Shown: positions 1-10,170 of the stretch, one piece after another
Layout of the letters: the number at the start of each line of letters is the position of its first letter
Position numbering within the stretch: position 1 is the stretch's first letter
NCBI GenBank assembly: GCA_026027325.1
Contig: JAMSLZ010000008.1
Span: 372,001 to 436,000 of the forward strand
Source: Actinomucor elegans
Lineage: Eukaryota; Mucoromycota; Mucoromycetes; Mucorales; Mucoraceae
Length of the DNA: 64,000 bases
Direction: 5' to 3'
The notes under the pieces: generated by a model
What the model saw: the letters and a program-made list of their open reading frames with translations, nothing else
Told to the model about the DNA's origin: nothing
The model's database searches: none
Translations under genes and position numbers: made by a program

Positions 1-140
1 TCGAGTAGATCTCGAGGTAAATTGAACAAAGAGACTACATCAGTGAATTTGAACAAGAGAGTCGACGTGTCTACAATTCTGTATAAACGAAACTCTTGAT
101 CTTTGTCATAATGACCTAGTAAAAGGGATAACAAGTTCAT
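1..140 (-). CDS. possible N-terminal fragment of an unrecognised gene, cut by the left edge
   Basis: An ATG at 140-138 on the minus strand opens 46 codons that run off the left edge without a stop (start MNLLSLLLGHYDKDQ). Upstream, on the gene strand, lies a C/T-rich stretch that ends in TTGCAG just before the ATG. It could be a leader, or a 3' splice site that makes this an internal exon. I recognise no family. The amino-acid mix looks protein-like, with hydrophobic leucines and balanced charges, but the length is too short to be sure. A chance ORF in AT-rich DNA remains possible. Confidence 0.35.
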   Translation of the reverse strand, partial: MNLLSLLLGHYDKDQEFRLYRIVDTSTLLFKFTDVVSLFNLPRDLL

Positions 141-1232
141 TTTAAGCCTGCAATGAAAGGAAAAAGAAAGAAAGAAAAAAGGGCTGTTTTTTTTTTAATT
201 ATTATTATAAATAGGAGGGGCAACCCACGACACAGTTATAAATTATTTAAAAGGAGAAGAGTAACAAATGTATTGTTCTGCTATGGCTACTGAGAAAAAT
301 AATCTCTTACGCGTCTATTTTTATCAATAAAAAGCTTAAAAATCCATAATGTACATGCAAACAACGTGTTCTTATCAGAAAATGGTAAAGTAGCTTTGTT
401 CATGTATCAGATTCCAGACCGAAACAAAGTTCAAGTTGCTACTTGGCGCGTCTGAATTCTTGAATTGGAGATCGGAGTTTTGTCATCATCAGTATCTGAA
501 GCGGGTAGATCTCAAAATGTTATTTCATTATCTTTAAGGCAATAAACACATAATGAAGATAAGCGGACTGCTGAATAGATCCTTAGCAGGTTTATGAATA
601 GTTGCATTTTTGCGCCAAATGATGCAAAGATATAGTATAAATTATACCCAAGACATTAAGTTATCTTTAATTCATTTACACCCATTAATCAAAGTAAAAA
701 CTGTACATAAATTAGACTATTATATGATGGTACTGGTAGTATGCATAGGAAGTAAGGTAAAAAAAAGGTTTAACCACAGGTTTCAAAAAATCGGAGACTC
801 AGAATAATGTATGAATCAGCTGAAACAGTTGTCGAATTGTTAATTTGTAATTCTATTGGATATCGGTAAAGCAATTTGTTTTTTTGAAAGTTATTATTGG
901 GCAATGGAGACTAAAGAAATAGCGGTAGCTTTTCCTTCAATTGTATCATACTTGAACACGACTTTCTCTTAACGAAAGTATAAACCGATAAAGTATCTTT
1001 TAACGGCGCTCGCGCAACTTTTAATTTTGCTTCTGATGATATATAAACGATACTAAAAATTGATTCAAAATGGTAAGATACTGCCAGGTATGCCCTACCC
1101 AGCTAACAAAAGATAATTGCTTTGTAGTAAGCATATGATTGGCTGCTCTGAAACTGAATCTTATTGACCTTTTATACTTTGCAGACGTGTTTTTTGAGTA
1201 ACTCTTTACTGGAATCATATAATATAGAAGAG
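141..1232. other. intergenic, no gene found
   Basis: AT-rich spacer between the left-edge ORF and OST2. Short ORFs occur on both strands, but none has splice-compatible extension, a recognisable domain or convincing composition. The last 200 bases should hold the OST2 promoter; I see no clear TATA box placed for it. Confidence 0.5.
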
Positions 1233-1688
1233 ATGGAGCAACTTTCATTAGCAACAAAAAAGTTCATTACAGGCTACAAGAACAACACACCTGCTTCACT
1301 TAAATTGATCGATGTATACCTAGTTTATATTCTTTTCACTGGCATCTTTCAATTCATATACATGGCACTAGTGGGTACCTTTCCCTACAATGCTTTTCTT
1401 GGTGGTTTTATTTCTACTGTGGGTAGTTTTGTTCTTGCAGGTAACTTTCAATAATCTATAATATCAGAATATATACTAATGTTTTTCGTTACAGCCAATT
1501 TGCGTATCCAAACCAACAATGAAAACCAAGAGTCTTTTAAAACCATATCTCCAGAAAGGTGAGGCATCAATAAATCACTTTTAGCTTCAATGATATACTA
1601 ATGTACTACTTGTTTATAAAGAGCCTTTGCCGATTTTGCAGTCTGTTCTATCGTACTTCATTTGTTCTGCATCAACTTTTTGGGTTAG
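1233..1688 (+). CDS. OST2: oligosaccharyltransferase subunit OST2 / DAD1
   Basis: Small membrane subunit of the ER oligosaccharyltransferase, which transfers the lipid-linked glycan to asparagine in N-X-S/T sites of nascent proteins. Three exons: 1233-1440, 1495-1558 and 1622-1688, giving 112 residues, the usual DAD1 length. Conserved DAD1 signatures are present in order: [37 protein letters not shown], then after intron 1 NLRIQ, and ISPERAFADF across intron 2, ending FCINFLG. Three hydrophobic segments are visible (about residues 24-45, 47-68 and 90-112). The intron ends are GT/AG and the first intron has a CTAAT branch-like site. The ATG at 1233 was chosen because it gives the normal short cytosolic N-terminus; the upstream in-frame extension is not conserved-looking. 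Function is assigned by family homology. Confidence 0.93.
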
Positions 1689-1930
1689 CGTTTCTGGATA
1701 TGCTTTATATAGGCAATAAATATTCTTTTCTACAATAAATACGCTTGTTGCATTTTATCTAACATAGTATGAGTATATATACCGCGTTTTGTCTCAGCTT
1801 TCTTATCAGCTCTTCAACAATTGACATAGGCATGAAGTATATATGCATTAATTGGTCTGCAGTTTTTTCATATAAATAGAAATCGCACTTCATATATAGT
1901 ACTTCCTTCATTCAGCTAATTCAATAAGAA

Positions 1931-2240
1931 ATGTTTGATAAAAATAATCTTGATACTCTTTTTGAAGACGGTCCTGGATCCTTGAAAGAAGTTTTTGATA
2001 AAGACGATGCAGAAGATCTTAAACTACACAAAAGCTTGGCAAATGAGAGCACATAACTAGATGACTTTGTCTATACCATCTATGTTGTCTCTTTTCGCTT
2101 ATAGGTTTTCAAGCCCTTAGCTGAGAAATTGAGGCAAGTTGACCAAGACAACATCAACTTATACAGTATCCGAATCTACAATCAGTATAAAACCAATAAT
2201 CAGTTTGATTTTGAATGTGTTGATCTCACTTTTCTCTAGC
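1931..2240 (+). pseudogene. relic of a small unrecognised coding sequence
   Basis: An ATG at 1931 opens 41 codons rich in acidic residues (includes KEVFDKDDAEDLKLHK) and ends in TAA. Sixty bases further a second open segment begins after CTTATAG at about 2104 and reads VFKPLAEKLRQVDQDN onwards to a TAG near 2240. The two segments look like consecutive exons of one protein, but no GT donor sits at the expected exon end, so the reading is broken. TATATAAATAG lies about 60 bases before the ATG. It could be a decayed gene, a transposon-derived fragment, or a gene with a non-canonical intron. I recognise no family. Confidence 0.3.
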
Positions 2241-3607
2241 CCACCACTAGGGAAAACAGCCCATGTATATCAATATAAATTTGTACAAAGACGTTGTTCA
2301 ACTAAACTATATTTAACAAGCTGCACTTGTTTTACCCGAGGATAAAAAAACATCCAAACACTCAAAAAAATACAGTATATGCATTATACCTGGTTAAGTG
2401 AAGATCAAAACGGCATAACACAATTAGTGGCATAGTTTATCACGAATGCACAGCAATACCTTCATAATTTGATACTTATTGAAGTATTATAAGAAAGCAT
2501 GTATTAGAAGCAGATACATCGCAAAGAGTAGTACAAATCCTTGGACAAAATAACCAGGCTGCCCTTATTCCTAGTGTTAGCAGTAGTATGTCCTATAGTA
2601 ATTTCTCTGGCTTCATTTTGTGTTCATTTTTGATTCATTGGAATGTATTGGCTCAATACTTTATCATGATAGACTATCAAGGGACATAACTTTGACAATA
2701 ATAAAGCAACGCATATGCCCAGGAACGAGCTTGTGGGTTTTCAATTTACTGAATACGTCAAGTTTTCCTACTGGACATTCAAGGGTATCATTGGATATAC
2801 AAATCAACCCAATAGAATCAATAATTGAAAGGCTCTGGACGGAATTTGTATTTTGAACAAAAGAGGTTCGAGTTTAAGTAGTGAGTATCAGTATCAGGAA
2901 AACAAAGTGCATTGAATGATGTGGAAGAAGAAATAGCAAATAATGAAGACGATGATAATGAGGAAATGGAAGAATGAAAATTATAATCAGCCTATCTTGA
3001 TGTATATCTGAATAAAGTGTAATTCGATGTCTGCCGCTGTAAGCAGGGCATCTGGTCTGATATGAGTGGTATATCTTGGCTATATGTCCTCTAGACATGA
3101 TAGTTTTTGATTGAGCTTGTTTGTTATATCAGCATAATAAATGCATATTACCTTAACATTTTTTCTTAAAATTTTTATCAGTTGGTCTATTATGATTGGC
3201 TCCATTAGAAGCCCTCTACTGTTGATTGCCCTCAACTAATGTAGACTTCCTCACTGTTACTAACTTGTTCAGGTTTAATTGATGTTATACTAGATGTAAT
3301 AGATCAATTTGTGAATTATTAAACATATGAGGCTTTAAACCGCGGCTGGCTGAGGGAACTATAGACAGCAGTTATGTTTTACATAAAATATATGTCACTG
3401 CCTTCTAAATGTTAACAAATACAACATATTTGTCGAAACTTTGTCAAAGTACCCTAATGGCCGCAACATTTTACCCTAAACATGCATGTTTAGTTAGGTA
3501 CGACATTTAACTGAAATCAGCGTTGAGATCTTGAAATATTGGAAATGCATACCAAATTTCTCTTATCACTCCTCCTCTTCATTATGTTTCACTCACTGCC
3601 AACTCAT

Positions 3608-3608
<1 letters not shown>

Positions 3609-3661
<53 letters not shown>
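3609..3661. repeat. poly(A) tract, 53 A
   Basis: Uninterrupted run of 53 adenines following CTCATC and followed by GTTAAGC. It may be the tail of an old retrotransposed sequence on the plus strand or a slippage-expanded homopolymer. No coding remnant is recognisable directly upstream. The exact length is likely to be unreliable in any assembly. Confidence 0.9.
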
Positions 3662-3664
<3 letters not shown>

Positions 3665-4233
3665 AAGCTACTTATCCTATTTCCAGGCATGAAGTTAGTT
3701 CGTTATATAGACAGGTAGCTTAACTATTTCAAACAAAGGAAATATTTTGCGTTTTCTGGTGAATATTCCTGAGTATCTAGAGAGAAAGACAGGAATGATA
3801 GAACTGATTATTGTATTGGATATACAGGCTCATCTAGTAAAGATGTTTCACAAAAGGCCAAGCAGGACTCTTTAACTGCCGCTTTCAATTTCTACCTTCT
3901 GCCCTTTGATAATCTATTCTTAATTAAAGAATTGCTTTTTTTTTATCAGAGTGGCATGAAAGGACAATGTGTTTTCTCAAAACATCCTTGATTCCTCACC
4001 TTTCACAATGGTTCAAAGTCTACTAGATGCTTTAAAACAAGCCTAGATAATTGCAGAATATTAAACCTCCTTCTTGAGCTATTTGTAGTGACGTTGGACG
4101 ACCTAATAAGGTAAAGTAAAGTTTCTTGAGTTTGTAAAAAAAAAAAAAAAAAGGTGAGAAAAGTTTTAGCTTTCTTTTCGTCTTCTTTCTTCTTTCTCTT
4201 CTTTCTTTACTTTGTACCTAGCTTTTTTGTACT

Positions 4234-6197
4234 ATGGATGAGAACGGCAACTATCTACTCGAGTCCTCTCTGAAGAAAGGGATCAAGAATACCAACAAAA
4301 ACCAAAACGAAACCAGTAACTCTGCTGTACCTGACTTTATTCAGAAATTATTTCGGTTAGATACAGATTAAAATCAGCTGATAACACGATCTAATCAATT
4401 TGTTCAATAGAATGCTTGAAAATAAAGCATTTAAAGATGTGTTCTGTTGGGACCCTTCAGGCACAAGCTTTCTAGTTAAAGATACTAACGAGTTCTCAAA
4501 ATCCATTCTACCAAAGCACTTTAAGCACTGCAACTTTGCAAGCTTTGTGCGTCAGTTGAATAAATATGATTTCCACAAGATAAGAAGTAATGCTGATGAA
4601 AATCAAAAGCTGTATGGAGATCAGGTAAGATCAAGTTACGTATATTATTACAAGCATCTAACGAGTGGTGATAGACTTGGGAATTTGAGCATGTCAACTT
4701 TAAACGAGACAGAAAAGACTTGCTTGAAGAGATCAAACGAAAAACACCAGGAAAAAAGAAGAAAGCCACCACGGAAACCAAACCTCAGCTAGCAATCAAT
4801 ATGAATTCCAAGTCATCTACTACAACTGCAGATATATCAGCTCTTGAAGATTTACAAAAACTGACAAGGGACTTGCAATCTCAAGTAGATCAACTGAAAC
4901 GATCTCATATTGAACTTGAAGAGACCTTGGATAGTATGAATAAGAAAGAGCAATTGATCATGGCCGAACTTTCGGGATTTCAACAGAGCCTTAGAACAAA
5001 GGACGAACTATTAAAAGAGTGCTTAAAACTACAACAACAGCAAGCTGACAAAAGTAAAAACTAAACTCTACTAGTTCACTATACAATCAATGTTAATATT
5101 TCTATTAGATACTGAAAAGCCGGTCAAGATTGAAAGCGTGGATAATAATGAATGGACAGAACAATCAACAATACCCATTGAAAGTATCTTGACTGATCTC
5201 TTTTTACCACCACAACAACAAGAAAACACATCTTCTGTAGCTGCTGCTGCTGCACAATTGAATGGTGGAAGCCTTATAGGTTCCTCTTTCAAGACATCCG
5301 AAGGACTGACGTTCTTGGCTCTAGGAAGACTGTCTTCAAATAAGGACGAAGTACCTACACCGGCACCAGTAGCAATAGACAAAGGGAAAAAAAAGATGCC
5401 AGCCAGTTGGACGAGTCCACCGCGTGTCTTGCTTGTAGATGATGATTCAGTTTATCGAGATGTAAGCGGCAGAATGTTGAATATGGTCGGATGTTCCATA
5501 GATCTTGCAAAAGATGGAGTAGAAGCTCTTCAAAAGATGAGTATAGAAAAGTATGATTTGATTCTTATGGTAAGTCACAAAAAAACAAGTAGACTGGCTA
5601 CTTACTAGTAACAAATAGGATATTGTTATGCCTAAAATGGATGGTATTGCAACTACTCGCAATATTCGACGTTATGATTCGTTAACACCTATTGTGTCCA
5701 TGACTTCTAACTTTACCCATAATGATATTATGGAGTATATTGGCATAGGTATGAATGATATCTTACCAAAGCCTTTCTCCAAAAGCACGTTATATGATAT
5801 CCTAGAGAAACATTGCGCACATCTCAAGATTATCCAACAAACAAATACTGAACCACTTGGTATTCCTAGAGGTTTACCACCAGCAAACATTACACCCATC
5901 TTGGATGAATCATCCACAAACTATGCTTATGATAACAATATTAATACCAATACCCCATCTACTGCTTCTTCATCCACACCACCAAATAACTCGCCAACAA
6001 CGGCTACTGACACAGGCTACTGGCAGCCATTGGATAACAGAAAACTAGTATGGTCTTCTTCTCCAACTGGTTCTCCCTCCACCTCTCCTTCTACTAATCA
6101 CCATCATCATCCTCACCAACCCCATCCCCATCATCAACAGCCAAGAAAGAGGCAAAAATTACATGATTTGTATGATACAACCGCTCCATCCTACTAA
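4234..6197 (+). CDS. SKN7: SKN7/Prr1-type transcription factor: HSF DNA-binding domain plus response-regulator receiver
   Basis: Nuclear stress-response regulator of the fungal SKN7/Prr1 family, acting in oxidative and osmotic responses and as a phosphorelay receiver. Five exons: 4234-4355, 4411-4624, 4675-5053, 5109-5569 and 5619-6197, giving 584 residues. The HSF-type DNA-binding domain spans about residues 33-125 ([34 protein letters not shown], then [10 protein letters not shown] after intron 2). A coiled coil follows at about 155-238. The receiver domain spans about 343-460, with the acidic pocket VLLVDDDS (Asp349-351), phospho-acceptor Asp393 in DIVMPKMDG and the conserved lysine in ILPKPF. 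The tail is rich in Ser, Pro, His and Gln. Intron 4 falls exactly before the codon for the phospho-acceptor. The ATG at 4234 follows a C/T-rich leader. It converges on ARP4 with 169 bases between the stop codons. Confidence 0.94.
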
Positions 6198-6366
6198 ATA
6201 TATGTCTATCCCGATGTATGTTTGTATATAACCCGTTTTCTATGTATATCCCCTTCCCTTCCCACACTTCCATCTTTTATATGTATGTCAGATGTCCTTT
6301 TATTTGAGCAAAGCATTTATTATAATAAAGCTACATTAGTATATGTATATGTAATTTATAACAACA

Positions 6367-8154
6367 TTAGCATTTTCTATGAATAATAGAGGCACCAAAC
6401 TCGTCGTATTCCTTTCGTGATATCCATAACTGATGAAAGGTACCCAAAGAGGCTAAAATAGATCCACCTAACCAACTGCTGCTCTTGCGTTCAGTAGCAT
6501 TACCAGCAGCATGAATCTTGATCTTACTCTATGTACTTTAAGTCAGGAATATCATAGTAGCTTACTTCTATCCGTACTTACTCCTGGCGCCTTCAATGGT
6601 AATTCATAATTTAATCTTTCATTAAAGCCATTGAATAACGTATTTCCACCAGTGACAACGACATTGTTAAACAAGAGTGGACGAAGATCAATATCACAAT
6701 GATTGATACTATTATAAACCATCTCATGTACACCAACATACTTTTCTGATTCCGACTCTGCTTTACTTCCTTCGGTGGATTCTTCTTTTTCATCGTTTGT
6801 TTTTGTATCCTTTTCTTCAGTCTTTAATTCAGCAGGTGTAATCTTCTATAGAGTGTTAATACAAAGAAACCAGTGCATTGTCAGTCAATTCCTTACAGTA
6901 TCATTCTGAATATCTGGTTGGAACAAGAGTTCTGGCACTTTATATCTCTCCAATCCAAAGGAATGATGGTATCCGTCAGGAAATTCAAACAGCTTCTTGG
7001 GCCTCGATGATAAGAGACTATATATCAAATCAATATCCTGACATTGCACAAAGCATCAAATGCTTACCCTTCATCAAATGTGACTTCAGACACTTGACAG
7101 ACTGATTCTTTATACTCTTCAGTAACTCTCTAAATCATAAAGTGAGTATGTTATGAATTACTATGTTAGATATATCCATACTCTGGTTTGGAAGTCGTTG
7201 AAGCTGTCTGTTAAGCCTTCTAATGTACGTAATTCTATATCAGGTTGTTGGTTTGCTTCTACTTGGTTCTTCTTTGCGATCTTGTAGTGGGATGTGATAG
7301 TATAGTCGAGATCTACCTTGAGTTGCTCTTTGATCTTGTCGGCCAGCAAGTTACCAGCAATAGGTTGATGCAAAATACCTTTTCTAAGAACAAATCCATC
7401 GTATACTGGTACAGCACTGGTAACGCCTCCTCCAGAATCAAGGACAAGTGCTGTAGCTCTTCCAACTGAAAAACTATCGATCCAAGTGCATCTAGATTAG
7501 TCTATTGACAAAGCATATCACCACGGTCACTTACGCGGTCATCACTGCATCTTGAGCGAGATAGAAAGCAGGAAAATTGAACTTTTCAAAAGCCAATTCC
7601 AGAGTCTTTTCTCGGTTGGCTTTCGTGTTCCATGCAGGCTCAGTACACAAGAGTGGGTGATTTTCGGGATTAACACGTAAAAACTGATTAAAAGTGGCAT
7701 CCCAGATCTGTTCAATAGCCTCCCAATCATGAACTATAGAAACATGAGTAAGTTAGTTCATGTTTTCATGAAATCAAAGTGTCATGTGTACCTAAGCCGT
7801 CCTTTAAAGGATTCTTTATTTCCATGTTACTTTTGAATTTGTTGATCTTGTTATCTCCAATATAGTAGTTGCGTTTCTTGACAGTACGAGGTTGCTGTTC
7901 ACCCTCTTCGCCCATAACAACATCACCATCGGCCTGCTGTACTGGTTCTTCAGTATCTACATAACCAAAACTAGTTGGAAACATGACGCGTGGTGTATCC
8001 TCACCAGCATAACCAGCGCGCGTCATTGAAGATCCAATGTCGAGAACAAGCGCATTGACTTCGTCTATCGAGTAAAATGCAATAGTCTTTGGTTATTTTC
8101 TCAAATATATTTGATTCAATGCTTTTTCAACACACCTCCTCCATAAGCAACCAT
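6367..8154 (-). CDS. ARP4: actin-related protein 4 (Arp4/BAF53 family)
   Basis: Nuclear actin-related protein, a shared subunit of the NuA4, SWR1 and INO80 chromatin complexes. Eight exons on the minus strand: 8154-8136, 8064-7792, 7733-7535, 7473-7182, 7129-7068, 7017-6897, 6845-6582 and 6528-6367; all phases agree and give 463 residues. Family marks are the Arp4-like N-terminus [18 protein letters not shown] (assembled across intron 1), [18 protein letters not shown], the nucleotide-binding loop [31 protein letters not shown], and the C-terminal [16 protein letters not shown] and [11 protein letters not shown]. The acidic insert (about residues 40-75 and near 325-350) is typical of Arp4 rather than actin. 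The acceptor of intron 3 was set at 7474, since nearer AG sites lead to stops or a poor match. Downstream neighbour on the same strand is the isopropylmalate synthase promoter side. Confidence 0.93.
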
Positions 8155-8389
8155 TATTAAAATATAGTATATAGTCTAACAAAAGAAAGCAGGCTCTCTG
8201 TCTGTAAGCCTAGGATACTTTTCTTCCCGTAGCTTAAAGGACTGGCTTTTACTATTATAGTAATACATTGCGCATAGGCGATAAATTGACAGTCAGGTAG
8301 ACATTTACAAAGGTTTAGGTGCCATGTATAAGCTAAGATTTATTTTATATGTACAAGGTGCTTTAGGGGGGGGGTGGTACTATTACTAT

Positions 8390-10170
8390 TTAAACATCTA
8401 CTTGACGTTCTTCACCAACACTACGAGCAGTCCCAGCAGCCAATTCACTCTCCCATACTAATTGCTTGTTAATAGCACCAAGATAAGCCTTGGCAGCAGC
8501 GGTAATGATATCGATATCAGCGATACTAGAAGCAAAAGCAGCCTTTGCAACACGATCATCTTGAGGAGTGCTACTAGAACTAGGATCAACCATGACTTGA
8601 ATTTCAGCCTTGCCCAAGGCATCACTGCCTTCTCCAACGGCACTGATATCAAACTTGGTGAGACGGAAACGACGGCCCACACTACGTTGAATAGCTTCAA
8701 AGATAGCATCTACAGGACCATTGATACCCACAGCAGCATCACCAATTTCCTTCTCGTTCTTCACGTCAAAGAGCTTCACACTAGCCATAGAAGTGGTATC
8801 AGCACCCGCCACCACTTGTGTAGATACCAGCGTGTAAAAGGACGATGCAACATGAGCACTGATCTGGTTACTAAGAACCGCAAGGATGTCGGCATCATTT
8901 ACATTCTTCTTCTTGTCACAAAGAGCCTTGAAAGCATCAAAAGCAGTTTGGAAATCTTCTTCCGAAATATCTGGGAAACCAAGGTCCTTGCAGCGTTCAC
9001 GGAAGGCGTTACGACCAGAATGCTTACCCAAGACAAGATTGATATCAGTAACACCGACTGTCTCTGGCGTGATGATCTCATAGGTTTGGCGGTTCTTGAG
9101 GACACCATCTTGATGAATACCAGACTCGTGAAGGAAAGCGTTACGGCCGACAATAGCTTTGTTAGGTTGAACCATCATACCTGAAAGAGTAGATACCATT
9201 TGAGAAGTACGATAGATCATGGTAGTGTTGATGGTATGATGTACAGGGAAATAATTGGGATGGGTATGAATAGCCATCACCACTTCCTCCAAAGCAGTAT
9301 TACCAGCACGCTCACCGATGCCGTTGAGGGTGACTTCTACTTGACGCGCACCGTTGGAGATGCCGGCCAAGGTATTGGCAGTAGCCAAACCAAGATCGTT
9401 ATGACAGTGGGTAGAAAACACAGCCTTTTCGGCACCAGGTGTATTCTTGACGAGGTACTTGATGAGGTTACCATATTCCTCGGGCATGTTATAGCCGACG
9501 GTATCGGGGATATTTAAAGTAGTAGCTCCAGCTTCAATAACTTTACCTAGAACTTGACAGAGGAAATCAGGGTCAGAACGACCAGCGTCTTCAGGCGAGA
9601 ATTCAACGTCATCCACTAAAGAGCGTGCCAAAGTGACAGCAGCAACGGCACGTTTGACACATTCTTCTCTATCAATCTTGAGCTTGTATTTGAGATGGAG
9701 ATCAGAAGTAGCAAGGAAGACGTGAATACGCTTACGAGGAGCAGGAGCAATCGCTTCAGCGCAACGTTTAATATCATTAGGTGTAGAACGAGCAAGACCG
9801 CAAATAGTCTAGCAGAGTAGACTGTTAATCTTATTGTTGGATTGGCTTCAATAGTACTTTCTTACCATGGGTTGTCCAATCTTGTCTCTGCCAACCATCA
9901 AAGGGCCAACTTCTCTAGCAATACGCTGAACAGCTTCAAAGTCGCCCACTGAGGCAATTGGAAAGCCAGCTTCAAGAACATCTACACCAAGACGGGAGAG
10001 CTGCTTGGCAATCTCTACTTTTTCTTCAGTATTTAAGGTAACGCCAGGTGACTAGATATGTCGCGTCAAACTTTAGCATAAAAAAAAAACTTGGATCTTT
10101 AAATGGGTTTTACCTGTTCACCGTCGCGAAGAGTTGTGTCGAAAATAATAAGTTTTTCAGTGGATGTCAT
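8390..10170 (-). CDS. 2-isopropylmalate synthase, LeuA type 1-like
   Basis: First committed step of leucine synthesis: condensation of acetyl-CoA with 2-ketoisovalerate to 2-isopropylmalate. Three exons on the minus strand: 10170-10114, 10051-9866 and 9808-8390, giving 553 residues. The HMGL-like TIM barrel begins at once, with [14 protein letters not shown] (metal ligand Asp16) and STHCHNDLG (metal-binding His215/His217), [18 protein letters not shown] and HESGIHQDG. The C-terminal LeuA regulatory domain carries the leucine-sensing region (about 430-545). The short N-terminus without a long leader and the barrel motifs resemble the bacterial/plant type-1 enzyme more than the long yeast Leu4 (which starts with an extended N-terminal arm). 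No obvious mitochondrial presequence is visible. GT/AG introns and fungal-like composition argue against recent bacterial transfer. Upstream lie three CCAAT boxes. Confidence 0.92.

Larger units (their letters stand above)
1689..4233. other. gene-poor spacer with one relic ORF and a long A tract
   Basis: About 2.5 kb without a gene I can defend. It contains the coding-like fragment at 1931-2240, a 53-base A run at 3609-3661 and a 17-base A run near 4137-4153. Short ORFs on both strands (for example around 2620-2860 and 2874-3098) have no recognisable domain. The C/T-rich stretch at about 4165-4210 is probably the leader of the SKN7-like gene. Confidence 0.5.

Noticed and set aside
2620..2856. 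ORF containing NPIES, resembling the transposase NPIE box
   Set aside because: Context residues do not match DDE transposases and no other motif is near.
8462..9184. 240-codon plus-strand ORF
   Set aside because: Lies entirely antisense to the conserved 2-isopropylmalate synthase; no domain; a shadow of its codon use.
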